64,000 nt of DNA from Rheinheimera sp. SA_1 (GCF_001669775.1 NZ_LXWK01000011.1:992001-1056000), one strand, 5' to 3'; counted from the first letter of the stretch, positions 21,801 through 29,033 are shown. Notes: generated by a model from the sequence alone, not told the origin. Numbers and translations: made by a program.

Positions 21801-22324
21801 ATGTCGGGCCAGCATTTCCCCACTGTTACCACTGATGCGTCCTGATAATAGTTACTGAGTCTGCTCGCCCAATTCGCAAAACCCCAACCATCCATACAAA
21901 GATGGTGCGCTTTACCAACATAATACCATCGGTCAACACTGAGTTTTAACAGATAAGCATCAAACAGTGGAACCTCATCCAGTGGCATTGTGCGCTGAAA
22001 ATGGGCACTGAGCCATTGGTCCGCTTGAAGCAACGGATCTTCAGCCTGACTGAAATCCAGCACCGGCAACCTTGTATCGCGCACAGAGCTGATAAACTGA
22101 GTCACTCCTTGAGACGACAACCGCAATCGAATCCCAAACACATCACATTGCTCGATCAGTTGCTGATGCGCCCGCTGTAATCTGTCGAGATCAATAGCAG
22201 GCAAAGCAATATAACCGCCGACATTATAAAGCGGGAGCTCGACAAAATGTAATTGATCAAAATAGATATCTTGCTGCACCGCTGTAAGTGGCAGGCATTG
22301 TTGTGACATCGCCGGTGTATTCAC
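12845..22324 (-). CDS. NRPS-A: three-module initiating synthetase, C-A(Ala)-T-C-A(Ala)-T-C-A(X)-T
   Basis: A 3159-residue NRPS and the first synthetase of the operon. It has no docking domain and begins directly with a condensation domain (HHLCMDGWG near 141), suggesting a starter C domain that acylates the first residue. Module 1: TSGSTG near 605, pocket D-L-F-N-N-A-L-T-Y (a recorded Ala code), and T domain FFGNGGHS near 978, where the usual E-L is replaced by G-N. Module 2: C with HHLAFDG near 1175, A with TSGSTG near 1651 and the same Ala pocket, T near 2031. Module 3: C with HHLVADG near 2230; A with TSGSTG near 2706 but a deviant pocket I-R-W-V-F-S-L-S-D, YGSTE instead of YGPTE, and no alpha-amine-binding Asp; T near 3098. 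The tail ends DSLKKILI and may dock to NRPS-B. No epimerization or thioesterase domain is present. Confidence 0.95.
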   Translation of the reverse strand: MNTPAMSQQCLPLTAVQQDIYFDQLHFVELPLYNVGGYIALPAIDLDRLQRAHQQLIEQCDVFGIRLRLSSQGVTQFISSVRDTRLPVLDFSQAEDPLLQADQWLSAHFQRTMPLDEVPLFDAYLLKLSVDRWYYVGKAHHLCMDGWGFANWASRLSNYYQDASVVTVGKCWPDIVQQNIAYNHSDKYEVDRLYWQQTLQHLPEQLFQVQHFRQQNTAFSPSQRQILKISAKRSLAFAGLAKQLQVPVAQLYHALVAIYFSRCYQQHQLLFGCPVHNRSSKMDKMSLGVFVSVIPVLLELDADATLNELCRQIAQKSRQNYKHQRYPVGEMFREFVKGTGREWLYDIGFNYLRLDSQLDFDGQPAHLVYLSHQHQQNPLMLTIWEYGDTQQAEIQVDFNLLYFSATEIELMLGRLDLLFNQLLEQPTASINSYEVIPPKEQQILQHWSEGPELLFDTQILPHQLFEQQALAEPAKTALICAKQQLTYSALNVQANQLAHRLLELSWQPGQFVGIHCHRSVEMVVAVLAAMKSGIPFVALDPEYPEQRLTYIVSDCKVGVVLTQVGLPNPFGATQVIVVDQHPELTAFPKHNPQLAGMHAEQLAYCIYTSGSTGQPKGVLIRQRNLLSLLYWARQTFSDHQLRSVLVSTSLNFDLSMFELFVPLCFGFQCVLVRNPLSLLEQQVDVSLINTVPSAIRALLRADAVPKSVNTVNLAGEPLSAAIVNDLLQSTSCQFVYNLYGPSEDTTYSTWACFNTGISRVPEIGKVIAGSQAYVLSAQLKPVPLGSIGELYLGGAGVAAGYQGRPALTAEKFVRLDANSGICYRTGDLVRYLQDGSLAYLGRVDEQIKLRGFRIEPGEIEHTLLGLSGVTEAVVVVADQRLLAYLVARQQDAESVKAQLAAQLPAHMVPDHVIFLAGLPLTPNGKINKKALPALELSQQIPTAGLPESPIEVQLAALVGMVLRVEPASINMQLSFFGNGGHSLSAVELVSQINQTYGINLSLHQIFGSQNLRQLATFVDNSERCQLPQIKPTIASSEPAPISLLQQRLWLLHLVQGSSANYHMPFALRLTGTVEPALLETALVMLLQRHEILRSVYCTTESDVLLQSLAAESFQLVVEQIPEMAESDFLQLLQQKSTKSFNLADDLPLRASLICRQYGSQVEYVLWFCIHHLAFDGQSVPLLLRELEQIWQALLLKQIPQLAVPELQYHDFARWQHHQLASGALNHQRDYWQQQLAGAPLRHSLPVNVTSLEKPVKVGLFKQILPAALLGQLRHAARLQQMTVFMQLHAALALSFSRAGNCQDVLIATPISNRTLPQLAELIGFFVNTLVLRVNTAQPTIGQFLQHVRDVHLSAQQHQELPFDLVVEACQVQRDSHYLPLSQILLTYLEKSAVDVLSSGGSLSWYPLEQRLLKYELEVEITEADGQASICWLYDSSIFTAGQIEQLSQQYHLILEELTAAQLSGASNILSAPLHRISGIPESERHFLLQTLNHNSFEYDRTATIPALFAAQVSSRPQHIALQVQGVDWHFSDLDQMANALATRLIHLGVNRGDLIGICCQRDITMVVSVLAVLKAGAGYVPVDPAYPVSRQQHIVTASQIKLLLTNQGLAEMLQVEQRLVLDAADMVKERQVQAPLLTVGAQDIAYVIYTSGSTGQPKGVVIRHSNAVAMLHWAARQYSASELKQVLASTSLSFDLSVFELFLPLCFGYQCVLVDNALALLTIQPAVTLINTVPSAIRTLYEQKALPNTVKVVNLAGEPLKAELLNQLLASGIGKVCNLYGPTEDTTYSTCAVFEQPVSGSPVIGQVIGNSQAYILSKSQELLPFGVAGELYLGGDGVAAGYLGQSALTDERFIANPYGKGMLYRTGDLVRYADRQGNLAFLGRLDDQIKIRGYRLELGEIEHVILQLPAVSEACVLASGDGEHRQLRAFVVARVGQADSEVQRQLCVHLTEQLPEYMQPSTIQLLAAMPLTPNGKTDKAALSRLSESSGSAIVEPATLQEAQLRTIWAKVLDHPLATCSVTGHFFQLGGHSLLAVRLSSEISRSLHLDCTVQMIFQYPTIRLLAAQLAAQPTAAQLIPVSADIDEPCPLSFAQQRIWFLTQLAPLDDAFNMSAALTIFGKFKPEWVPSALTALVQRQQILQYRFVLHQGEPLLQRHADTQVPFCHVDLSSMAPEQQQQEVQRLRQEHAAYTFNSATEMLMRLTYLQLASPNSASDSVERPAGILLLTMHHLVADGGSIPLLLQEFLSAYQALVKCEVQQLPPLPVSYADFCRWQRARFGHAYLSSQTAFWQQLLADAPPVHRLPLAGPRHTQPSRGAQLKQELPSALCRELEAQLHSAGVTLFMLLQAALALHIGRLSHEYDVVIGAPVDGRQHHQLQPLVGLLLNTTVYRTEFADNPAWSLLLERTREQHIRSLPYQDVPFEAIVEKINPVRDLYQSPIFQILLNYNNTELPTLLLDDCRLQLQAELPQSSKYDLTLYVSGDTAKGIQLCWVYNEALFAHETLSFYASEFVHLLTQLCQAPQTPVLQFGWLNRPDWPVPQQNVAEDYQIWQLLELQAQQRPAQPALSDGDHQYSYRELACQVNQLANYLHDHGFSAGQRAAILTQRHAQRIISILAVLKAGGAYVPLSQELPESRLIYMLNNAAPTLLLTDIASQEACPLLCSSFKGQVVCIDAPAVHIQLTQTADNFQAVARSAMDEAHIIFTSGSTGLPKGVVGTCAATMNRVQWMLTAYPYQLAEPVAHITSMAFIRGVWELLVPLCGGAHLILCDRDVVRDTTRLWHWLKHHQIRRLVTAPSLMKALTDVACTLQEQQQMPLHYWFVSGEPLLQQHANAVLNCFPELRLFNLYGSTEVMSDVLVKEIYLDLQQHWVTLGLPITGADVCILADDGLPAPDHVVGEIAVLGCALANGYLSETANSPFIDSSAGRVYRTGDLGLRRSDGDISCLGRRDDQIKIRGYRVEPGEIRALLIRHPAVQNCYVRPWPRGEQLLLIAYLVVAETAQTQATIREQLVEQVRASLPFYMQLSAYIFVDALPLRPNGKVDRQALPEPDLIAVQTERVPPANETERQLCLLWGELLQLEPTELGVTSCFFELGGHSLLITQLQHQLSERFGLVLSYQELFANRTVRYQATRISRLKQMEDVVNPRTVTDSLKKILI

Positions 22325-22355
22325 GCTTTATAAACTCCAGACCATTCAATCCAAA

Positions 22356-24047
22356 TTACTGACAAGATGCCAGCGCAACCGACTTATCGCGTCGGATAGA
22401 AATCAGCCGACCACCGTCCATTTTCAGCAGTTGATCGGCTAAAGGGAAATATTTGTCATCATGGCTGATAACAACCACCGCTTTGCCGGAAGCTTTTAGA
22501 TCCGGCAGTATCTGTCGATAAAAAATCTCTTTGAACTCCGGATCTTGATCAGCTGCCCACTCGTCAAACAGATACAGGTTTTTATCATCCAGATAAGCAA
22601 CCACTAGAGCAAGACGTTTGCGCTGTCCATCAGACAATGCTGTGGTGGAAAATTTACCATCAGTTACTTTGACCAAATGCGCCAGTTTTAAATCTACTAA
22701 ATACTGTTGTAGTTTTTGTTCTTTCTCACGCGTGAGATCACTCAATAGCCGATCGAACAAATAATAGTTAGAAAAAATCGCGCTGATCTCATGGCGAAAA
22801 CTGTTCAGTTGCTGTGCCGCTACCTTCTGATTACCAAATACAATATCACCTGTTGTGGCTTGATAGTGCAAAGTAATTAACTTACTCAAAGTCGATTTAC
22901 CAGACCCATTACCGCCAACAATAAAGGTAATTTCTCCACGATGTATCTCCAAATCAATCGGTCCAACAGCAAAACCAGCCTCTTCACCATAAGATGGGTA
23001 CCTGTAACATACTGAGACAAACTGCAGGGTTTGCCACTCTGCCACTGGTACTATCGTTGTATCACAACCTTCCGTAGGAAGCTCCCCCAACAACCGATGC
23101 AACTTTCGGTACGATACGCCAGCTACTGTAAGCCCAGGAATTGAGTTCAGGACGATCGCAATAGGGGTTGTAATGTACAACAGAGCCATGACAATACTTA
23201 CCAGTTCGTGGCTGGCGATAGTGTAATGATTTAATGCAATAAAACTGACAACACCAATCACAAAAAAACTCAGTAAATCCCCAAGGCTGACAGTTGCTCT
23301 GGTCACCGCATGCCCGACACTTTCAGTTCTGAGTAGCTTTTCTTCTTGCGCTTTTAATAACAGATTGTGGTAAAACGTCGATTTATGCTGGTCCAACTTC
23401 AGTTCTTTGGCACCGTAGATTAAGCCTTTTATTGATTCCTGTAGTTGATCGTTTAACTCCCGATTTTTCTCAAACAAACGCCTACCAAAAATCATTGGTA
23501 ACTGATAGACCAGAATACCAGCCACCACGGATAACACCACCAACTTAAATACCGAAGCATTCAGATACAACAGAAATCCGAGCATGCCAATTAAAGTCAC
23601 CGAATTGACGAATATTGCGGGGATTAACCGTGCCCCCAGCACTATCCTTGGCACATCCAAATTGACGGCGCCAATCAGTCGTGCCGAACCTGCTTTTTCC
23701 AACGCTACGACTGACGTCGCACTAATACGCTGATAAAACGACATCCTGAAATTACGTGCAACTCTCGCCCCGACCTGTAACAGCATGATTTCAGACAGAC
23801 TCCGAGTCAGCAAAACCACAATGCAGGCAAACAGATATAACATTGCCATTTTAGGATCAGACACTTCGATATCCCCCGGTAACAACAATGTTCTGTTCAG
23901 CTCCGGAAAAGCCGGATCTGCAGGCTCTATACTGCTGATAACCAGTGGAATCAAGGCCGAGTAAAAAATGCCTGCCAGAATACCGAGTAGCACTGAAAAA
24001 AAGACTTTATAAGGCGCTGCGGCCGCAAACTGACGGATTAGCCCCAC
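22356..24047 (-). CDS. Cyclic-peptide export ABC transporter (fused permease and ATPase)
   Basis: A 563-residue half-transporter of the SyrD/PvdE type that exports lipopeptide or siderophore precursors across the inner membrane. Residues about 1-300 carry six hydrophobic segments. The C-terminal ATPase has Walker A GGNGSGKST, an LSDGQRKR signature, Walker B NLYLFDEWAADQDP and the switch His in VVISHDD. The DEWAADQDP variant is typical of this exporter family. The start is a GTG at 24047, right after the acylase stop (TAA-T-GTG). NRPS-A follows after 31 bases. Its place between the acylase and the synthetases indicates that the NRPS product, or its acylated precursor, leaves the cytoplasm through this protein. 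Confidence 0.93.
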   Translation of the reverse strand: MGLIRQFAAAAPYKVFFSVLLGILAGIFYSALIPLVISSIEPADPAFPELNRTLLLPGDIEVSDPKMAMLYLFACIVVLLTRSLSEIMLLQVGARVARNFRMSFYQRISATSVVALEKAGSARLIGAVNLDVPRIVLGARLIPAIFVNSVTLIGMLGFLLYLNASVFKLVVLSVVAGILVYQLPMIFGRRLFEKNRELNDQLQESIKGLIYGAKELKLDQHKSTFYHNLLLKAQEEKLLRTESVGHAVTRATVSLGDLLSFFVIGVVSFIALNHYTIASHELVSIVMALLYITTPIAIVLNSIPGLTVAGVSYRKLHRLLGELPTEGCDTTIVPVAEWQTLQFVSVCYRYPSYGEEAGFAVGPIDLEIHRGEITFIVGGNGSGKSTLSKLITLHYQATTGDIVFGNQKVAAQQLNSFRHEISAIFSNYYLFDRLLSDLTREKEQKLQQYLVDLKLAHLVKVTDGKFSTTALSDGQRKRLALVVAYLDDKNLYLFDEWAADQDPEFKEIFYRQILPDLKASGKAVVVISHDDKYFPLADQLLKMDGGRLISIRRDKSVALASCQ

Positions 24048-24048
24048 A

Positions 24049-26469
24049 TTAATGCTCCTGTGCCGCGGGTAACAGCTGTAACACCGTGACTGATTGTTTT
24101 TTATTTAAATCGACATACTGCTGTTGTTGAAACAGTTGCAACATATCGCTGAAATGCGGACTCATCATCTGACCCGACTGACCGGTCGAGTTGATCAGTA
24201 GATGTACTGGCGTCTCTTTAGACATTTGCATGATTTGCCGAAAGCCAACACCAAAAGTTGCGGTAAAACCATCATTGTCCTGATAAGTCGCTGCTGTTGC
24301 CTGCACTGTATCCGGCGCTCCAGCGGCTTCCGTTGTTAGCTCAAATAGTTGATTCAGACCTTTGACGTCACTAAATGGTGTATGCCGGAACACGCTACGC
24401 TGCTGTGCACCCCAGCGCCAAGCGGCCATGTCACTACCCAAATGGCGGCGCAAATCTTCAACAGCCAGTTGCAGCGAAGTCGTCACAACAGCGTGACAAT
24501 TTTCAACAGCTGCTGTATTCACGTCATCACACCAGGCTGACTCCTGTTGCAACCAACTGGCAATGCTGTCGGCAGTCACTAGTGCCGACATGGCCGTCAG
24601 CGTCGACTCAGACCCTTTTTTCTGCCAGTATCCCTTCAGTTCGTCGTTAAACAGTTGTGTGCGAAGGTAATACAGCCAAGTATAGTAAATACTGGCACCC
24701 ACACTCTGTTGATCAGCACGCAAATCCCAGTGCTGCAACTGTGTAATCACATTCTGCAAATCTGCAGTTCCAGTTTGATGCCTAATGAGCTGCCGGAATA
24801 GCTTCTTTGCTGACAAATCAACAGTGTCGCTCTGGTGCTGACGTGTTTGCTCAATAGTCAGTTTTGTTGAGGCTGTGGTGCTGTTGGCCAGCAATTCTCT
24901 GATCCGTTCTGCTCGGCTGGCCGGCGCAAAATCATGTGAAATCACATAAGGGTAAGTACTATCGACATTTGCATTGTTTGCATTCACGATAAATCCTTCT
25001 GGCGGGTTGTAACTCATAGGTAATTCCGCAAACGGGATATACCCTATCCAATTGCCCTGTGCCTTATGATGCTCACCCGGCAAGGTGCCATTCCCACTCT
25101 CACGTAACGGGATCCGGCCAATCCCTTTGAAACCGATGTTACCAGCGGTATCAGCATAAAACATATTTAGCGCCGGCGCTGTATGTTCAGCGGTTGCTGC
25201 CAGAAACTCGGTCCAGTTACGAGCCCTGTTCAGCCGATAAAATGCCTGATAGGTCGTGTCGTGCCGGTCTACCCCAACCCAATGCAACGTCATTGGTTGT
25301 GACACGGTAATAACACCATCAGAGATTACAGGTCCGCTTGCAGTTTGGCGAACCTGGATAACGACTGGCTTTAACGGATCCCGCAACGCACTAGGGAAAT
25401 CAGCTCTCACCTGAATTGTTTCAGACCTGGTAACAAAATCCGTCCAGCGCCCATCCTGCCAGTATTGCCTGGGGTTCGCCGGATTCAGCCGCTCAATATT
25501 CAGGTCTTGCACATCGGCCATCATATTTGTACCGCCCCAGGCTATATCAGCATTGCGGCCAAAAATAATGACTGGCAACCCAACCAGCGTCATCCCGCTC
25601 ACCTGCATATTCGGTATCTGCTGGCTGACTGCATACCACAAAGATGGTGTTTGTAAGCCAAGATGGGGATCATTTGCCAGTAAAGCTGCACCACTGGCAG
25701 TGAGATGTCCGGACACGACCCAAGCATTACTACCAACATTAGTACCACCTACCGCAAAATGTTGCTGCAAATCGGTCAGCGGAGCCAGTAATCCCTGCAA
25801 AGAATCAGTGTTTGGCCATTGTCGTGCTGTTCGCGACAGTGGGATCCCGTCCTGCGGGAAAAACAGAGCCACTTGTTCAGGAGTAAGCAATTGCAGAGCA
25901 ATCATCCGTTGCAATTCCTGCCGAAAGTTCCCAGCCAGATTTAATGCAAACATTTTTGACCAGGCTAAGCTATCAACAGGTTGCCAACCTTGCGGTTGAA
26001 TGTTCAGCAGGACAAATTCAGCAGGTAACTTTGTTTGCTTGGCAACCCAGGCATTAATGCCATCCGAATAAGCCTGCAATGATGCCAGTACATCGGGCTC
26101 GAGCTGTGACAACGCTTGTTCAGCTGCCTGCCGGATCCCGAGTGTCCGTATCCAGACATCCTGTGCCAGCGTTTTTTTGCCAAAAACTTCACTTAAAGTG
26201 CCAGAACTGAGCCGCTTCTGGACTTCCAACTGCCATAAACGATCTTTTGCATGAAGGTAACCCATTGTAAAATATAATGATTGCTCGTTTTCTGCTTCAA
26301 TCACTGGGATCCCGTAGCCATCAGTTCTGACAGTAACCGGCGCAGTTAAACCGACCTCAGTCACGACGTCCTGTGACCCCGGCATTGCAAAGAGTGAATA
26401 AAAGCCCCAACCCAATCCCAGTAAAACCAGCAGCATTGTGCCAGCCAGACTAAGCAGAAAAATCCGCAT
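24049..26469 (-). CDS. Penicillin acylase family N-terminal-nucleophile hydrolase, periplasmic
   Basis: An 806-residue precursor of the penicillin G acylase/PvdQ/acyl-homoserine-lactone acylase superfamily. An N-terminal hydrophobic segment (about 4-28) would export it or anchor it to the periplasmic face. The autocleavage site is visible: VG|SNAWVV, with the nucleophile Ser at codon 247, giving an alpha chain of about 246 residues and a beta chain of about 560. Downstream family motifs include NDPHLGLQTPSLWY and FVIVNANN-like segments. In pyoverdine biosynthesis the homologous PvdQ removes a fatty acyl chain from the exported precursor. Next to a starter C domain and a cyclic-peptide exporter, the same deacylation role is the best inference here. 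Quorum quenching of homoserine lactones cannot be excluded from sequence alone. It overlaps the exporter junction and is 128 bases from the thioesterase gene. Confidence 0.92.
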   Translation of the reverse strand: MRIFLLSLAGTMLLVLLGLGWGFYSLFAMPGSQDVVTEVGLTAPVTVRTDGYGIPVIEAENEQSLYFTMGYLHAKDRLWQLEVQKRLSSGTLSEVFGKKTLAQDVWIRTLGIRQAAEQALSQLEPDVLASLQAYSDGINAWVAKQTKLPAEFVLLNIQPQGWQPVDSLAWSKMFALNLAGNFRQELQRMIALQLLTPEQVALFFPQDGIPLSRTARQWPNTDSLQGLLAPLTDLQQHFAVGGTNVGSNAWVVSGHLTASGAALLANDPHLGLQTPSLWYAVSQQIPNMQVSGMTLVGLPVIIFGRNADIAWGGTNMMADVQDLNIERLNPANPRQYWQDGRWTDFVTRSETIQVRADFPSALRDPLKPVVIQVRQTASGPVISDGVITVSQPMTLHWVGVDRHDTTYQAFYRLNRARNWTEFLAATAEHTAPALNMFYADTAGNIGFKGIGRIPLRESGNGTLPGEHHKAQGNWIGYIPFAELPMSYNPPEGFIVNANNANVDSTYPYVISHDFAPASRAERIRELLANSTTASTKLTIEQTRQHQSDTVDLSAKKLFRQLIRHQTGTADLQNVITQLQHWDLRADQQSVGASIYYTWLYYLRTQLFNDELKGYWQKKGSESTLTAMSALVTADSIASWLQQESAWCDDVNTAAVENCHAVVTTSLQLAVEDLRRHLGSDMAAWRWGAQQRSVFRHTPFSDVKGLNQLFELTTEAAGAPDTVQATAATYQDNDGFTATFGVGFRQIMQMSKETPVHLLINSTGQSGQMMSPHFSDMLQLFQQQQYVDLNKKQSVTVLQLLPAAQEH

Positions 26470-26563
26470 ACCATTCCCTCATTTGATCTGACATTTCTAG
26501 CCAGACAGGTATTTAAACGCCTGTGTGTTGCCTGAATCTGCTACAGATTGAGCAAGCGTAAAG

Positions 26564-26585
26564 GTTACCGCAGCACCACGGTAAC
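26564..26585. repeat. Inverted repeat between thioesterase and acylase genes
   Basis: GTTACCG and CGGTAAC form a 7-bp stem with an 8-base loop in the only sizeable gap inside the NRPS operon. On the minus strand it is not followed by a T run, so it is not a standard terminator. It could slow transcription or protect RNA ends. On the plus strand it is followed by a short T-rich stretch. Confidence 0.4.
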
Positions 26586-26597
26586 TTGTTTTTATAC

Positions 26598-27386
26598 TTA
26601 TACTGCGACGCGCTTATCGTGACTATGGGCTTGGATTGCGCCAGACAACCAATTTTGCAAAAGCTGTTTTATCAGAGCTAACACGACATTTTGATGACTT
26701 TCAATAAAAAAATGTCCGCCAGCAAAGGTATGAACCTCTGCCGGTTTGGTGAAGAACTGCCCCCAATGCGACAAAGATGAAAGAGGCACGTCGTTGTCGT
26801 CCCCCCCCCCCATTACATGTAACTGACAAGGAAATGATGCAGTGCCAGTAAAACTGTAGGTATCTGCAATTTGGAAATCAGCACGTAGTAACGGCAATAA
26901 ATATGCCATCAGTTCCTCATTAGCAAGTATTTCAGCCGGCGTCCCGTTCAGTCGTTGCAGCTCCGCAATAAAATCTGCTTCTGGTAAGCTATAAATCGGT
27001 GTTTTAACCCTGATCGTATCAGGGCTGTTACTCCCTGACGCGATAAACATTTCCGGTAACCGTTGCTTCTGCTGCTGTAACTGATATAGCAGCTCGAATG
27101 CAACACGGCTGCCAAGGCTATGTCCCAACAGCACATAAGGGCGATCGAGCAACGGAAGAATTTGTAGCAATAAAGCACCAACCAATTCTGGCATGTTGTT
27201 ATATGCCGGCGATTCCATAAAGGAACCACGGCCAGGCGGCTGGACTGCAATCAGTTCAATTCCCGGTGGCAACTGAGTGGCCCATGGCAAATAAGTCCTG
27301 ACACCGCCTCCAGCATAAGGAAAACAAATCAATCTGAGGTGCGGCGAATGCACTTTGTGGGGTACAAAAAACCAATGACTACTCAT
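26598..27386 (-). CDS. Type II (editing) thioesterase of the NRPS operon
   Basis: A 262-residue alpha/beta hydrolase of the GrsT/SrfA-D type. It begins with the typical FFVPHK...LRLICFPYAGGG segment. The nucleophile is Ser90 in GHSLGS. A late Asp-rich loop (GGGDDNDV, about 193-200) should hold the acid, and the catalytic His is about 225 in AGGHFFI. Such enzymes hydrolyse stalled or wrong acyl groups from carrier proteins and keep NRPS lines working. It is the first gene of the operon on the minus strand. Unusual: the codons for M-G-G-G just before the Asp loop form an uninterrupted run of 11 G (plus-strand C run 26801-26811). A one-base slip would destroy the Asp and His region. The reading frame is intact with the 11 bases given. 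Confidence 0.93.
   Translation of the reverse strand: MSSHWFFVPHKVHSPHLRLICFPYAGGGVRTYLPWATQLPPGIELIAVQPPGRGSFMESPAYNNMPELVGALLLQILPLLDRPYVLLGHSLGSRVAFELLYQLQQQKQRLPEMFIASGSNSPDTIRVKTPIYSLPEADFIAELQRLNGTPAEILANEELMAYLLPLLRADFQIADTYSFTGTASFPCQLHVMGGGDDNDVPLSSLSHWGQFFTKPAEVHTFAGGHFFIESHQNVVLALIKQLLQNWLSGAIQAHSHDKRVAV
26801..26811. repeat. Eleven-base C homopolymer inside the thioesterase gene
   Basis: C11 on the plus strand is G11 in the thioesterase coding strand. It lies at residues 192-196, between the nucleophile and the catalytic acid/His. Tracts of this length are prone to slipped-strand changes and to sequencing error. Confidence 0.9.
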
Positions 27387-28672
27387 ATAAAATTCTTTCT
27401 GATTTACTTTTTTGCAGGTTGGTGTTTCACAGAGACAGTTTTCAGCAGGATTTTATCCGATGCAAATCATTGCTATCCCACAGATAAGTTGCTGGAGCTT
27501 TCCTCGACATTTTTACTATGCCTGTAGTCGTGTTCAGAAGCAACTCAAAAAAGATTTGCGACTCGAGTGCTCAATCTGCACCTCCGCTTTCAGCAGACAT
27601 TGAACACGCTCATCAGAGTGACTATAAAGTCCTGGCGGCGTGGCGCACAGCTGACAACAGCCTCACTGTAGACCCATACTTCGCCTGAAGCATCCTCACA
27701 AATGATTTGGTTAAAACCAAATGTTAGGCGATAACCGAATATTCATAGCAGTTACTGATCTTTCGCCAAAACACCGAACTGCGGATCTCGCCACGAATGT
27801 TCAAGAATACGCACCGATCTCCTGTCGTTTATTACTCCAAAACACATCGACAAAGCCAAAATGGCGTCAATTTGCGCCTTGCTACAAAGCTTGGTTACCA
27901 ACAGCAGATGCGCGGTCGATGCCATTGGGCGCGGCATTCAAAGTTCCGTCACTGAAAATAGCGGAATTAAAAGAACCAACCTGCAGTTATGCAAGTAAGA
28001 AATCCAAAATAAACTATTGATTATACAAAATAAATACCAAAGCATTACAAAGCCAGACTGCAAATTGAAGAGAGTTTCCACGATCAGAAAAGTCTGACGT
28101 TCGACCTTGGTAACAGTGCCCATCAGGTCTATAAAAAGGAATGTCTCTAGGTGCTGCTGATGCTTGTGACAATATTCGACTGGCTGCATTAGATGTTGGG
28201 ATTGGAAGTTTTATCTGGTGAAGACCGAATCGAGTACCGTCTGAGTGATTTTTCGTTACCATTTCGCGAGTTTGCGCAGTTGCCGCAAATTCGAAAAAAA
28301 ATGCCAGGCTTTCGGACGATCCCGGGTTGTAGTTGTTAAAACAAAAACGTATTCGTCAAACGGAAAATCCGCCATGTTTTTTATATACAAATTAATTGAA
28401 TTACCCAACACAGCTCACCAACCCGGATATTAATCCAACATTTCGGCTAATAATGGGACGAATACCCCAATTTTTGCATCTTGGCATACCAATATAAATA
28501 AGTCCCTTGATTAGGCGCTGACATTCGAACTGGCCAACTTGTTGTTTTAATTAAGCAGTATCCGAACTGACTCCGACTGAGGGATAAATTCCACACCCCC
28601 ACTTGACGCAACCACACTTGACTCCACAGTCCTTCCCGCCATATACTTCGGAAAATTCCGAAGCGTGTACTT
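27387..28672. other. Gene-poor 1.3 kb gap between NRPS operon and ArsR operon
   Basis: No convincing gene is seen. It must contain the promoter for the minus-strand NRPS operon, near 27390-27500, but no strong sigma-70 boxes could be picked; the thioesterase start has only a weak purine-rich ribosome site. Several short open frames overlap in both directions. The least bad is a 48-codon plus-strand frame at 28193-28339, ending in GCSC, which has no clear ribosome site and no recognised relative. The mixed, broken frames suggest decayed sequence. Confidence 0.5.
28646..28663. promoter_or_regulatory. Perfect palindromic operator in front of the arsR-type gene
   Basis: CTTCGGAA-AA-TTCCGAAG: 8-base arms around a 2-base centre, ending 10 bases before the ATG at 28673. 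Position and symmetry fit an autoregulatory site for the ArsR-family dimer encoded next. A second inverted repeat (TTTCGTTAT...ATAACGAAA, 28973-29005) lies between this gene and the flavoprotein gene and may be another site. Confidence 0.6.
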
Positions 28673-28957
28673 ATGACTCTTCCTACTGACGTCAATAAAT
28701 TCCTGCAAGCACTGTCGAATGAAAACCGGCAGCGCATTATGCTGCTGTTTTCACAAACGCATGTGATGACGGTTGGTGTGGTGGCTGAGCGCACTGGTCT
28801 TGGGATGTCGACTGTTTCTGAGCATCTGAAACAGTTAAAAGAAGCCGGGCTTTTAAGCAGTGAAAAATTTGGCAAGGAAGTGGAATACCGGCCGAATGTG
28901 GCGCAGATTAAAATCACCCTCGATCTGCTGGGGCAGTTTTTACATAAGTGTTGTTGA
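28673..28957 (+). CDS. ArsR-family winged-helix repressor
   Basis: A 94-residue one-domain transcription regulator. The HTH is clear: VAERTGLGMSTVSEHLKQLKEAGLLSSEKFGKEVEYR (about 39-75), with recognition helix and beta wing. It lacks the ELCVCDL cysteine pair of classical arsenite-sensing ArsR. The only cysteines are a C-terminal Cys-Cys pair (KCC), which could bind metal or be unrelated to sensing. It sits directly behind a perfect palindrome and leads an apparent operon with a flavoprotein and a BASS-type transporter, which it probably represses. The inducer cannot be told from the sequence. ORFs opposite it are shadows. Confidence 0.9.
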   Translation: MTLPTDVNKFLQALSNENRQRIMLLFSQTHVMTVGVVAERTGLGMSTVSEHLKQLKEAGLLSSEKFGKEVEYRPNVAQIKITLDLLGQFLHKCC

Positions 28958-28972
28958 ATAATTTAACTTTCA

Positions 28973-29005
28973 TTTCGTTATTTCCCGAAATTAAGGATAA
29001 CGAAA
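28973..29005. repeat. Inverted repeat between arsR-type gene and flavoprotein gene
   Basis: TTTCGTTAT (28973-28981) and ATAACGAAA (28997-29005) are exact inverted repeats 15 bases apart. They lie 28 bases before the flavoprotein ATG. Possible second regulator site or RNA hairpin. There is no T tract, so it is not a terminator. Confidence 0.5.
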
Positions 29006-29033
29006 CTGGATAACAAAAGTAAGGAGAACGAAG

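Noticed and set aside
12845-22324. Epimerization or terminal thioesterase domain in NRPS-A
   Set aside because: All carrier domains have GGHS, not the GGDS typical before epimerization, and the protein ends after the third carrier domain and a short tail.
26801-26811. C11 run as evidence of a broken thioesterase gene
   Set aside because: With 11 bases the frame is intact and the catalytic Asp/His region follows in frame, so no pseudogene is called.
28447-28917. Long minus-strand frame opposite the ArsR-type gene
   Set aside because: It is the reverse shadow of a clear winged-helix protein; composition and lack of a ribosome site argue against it.
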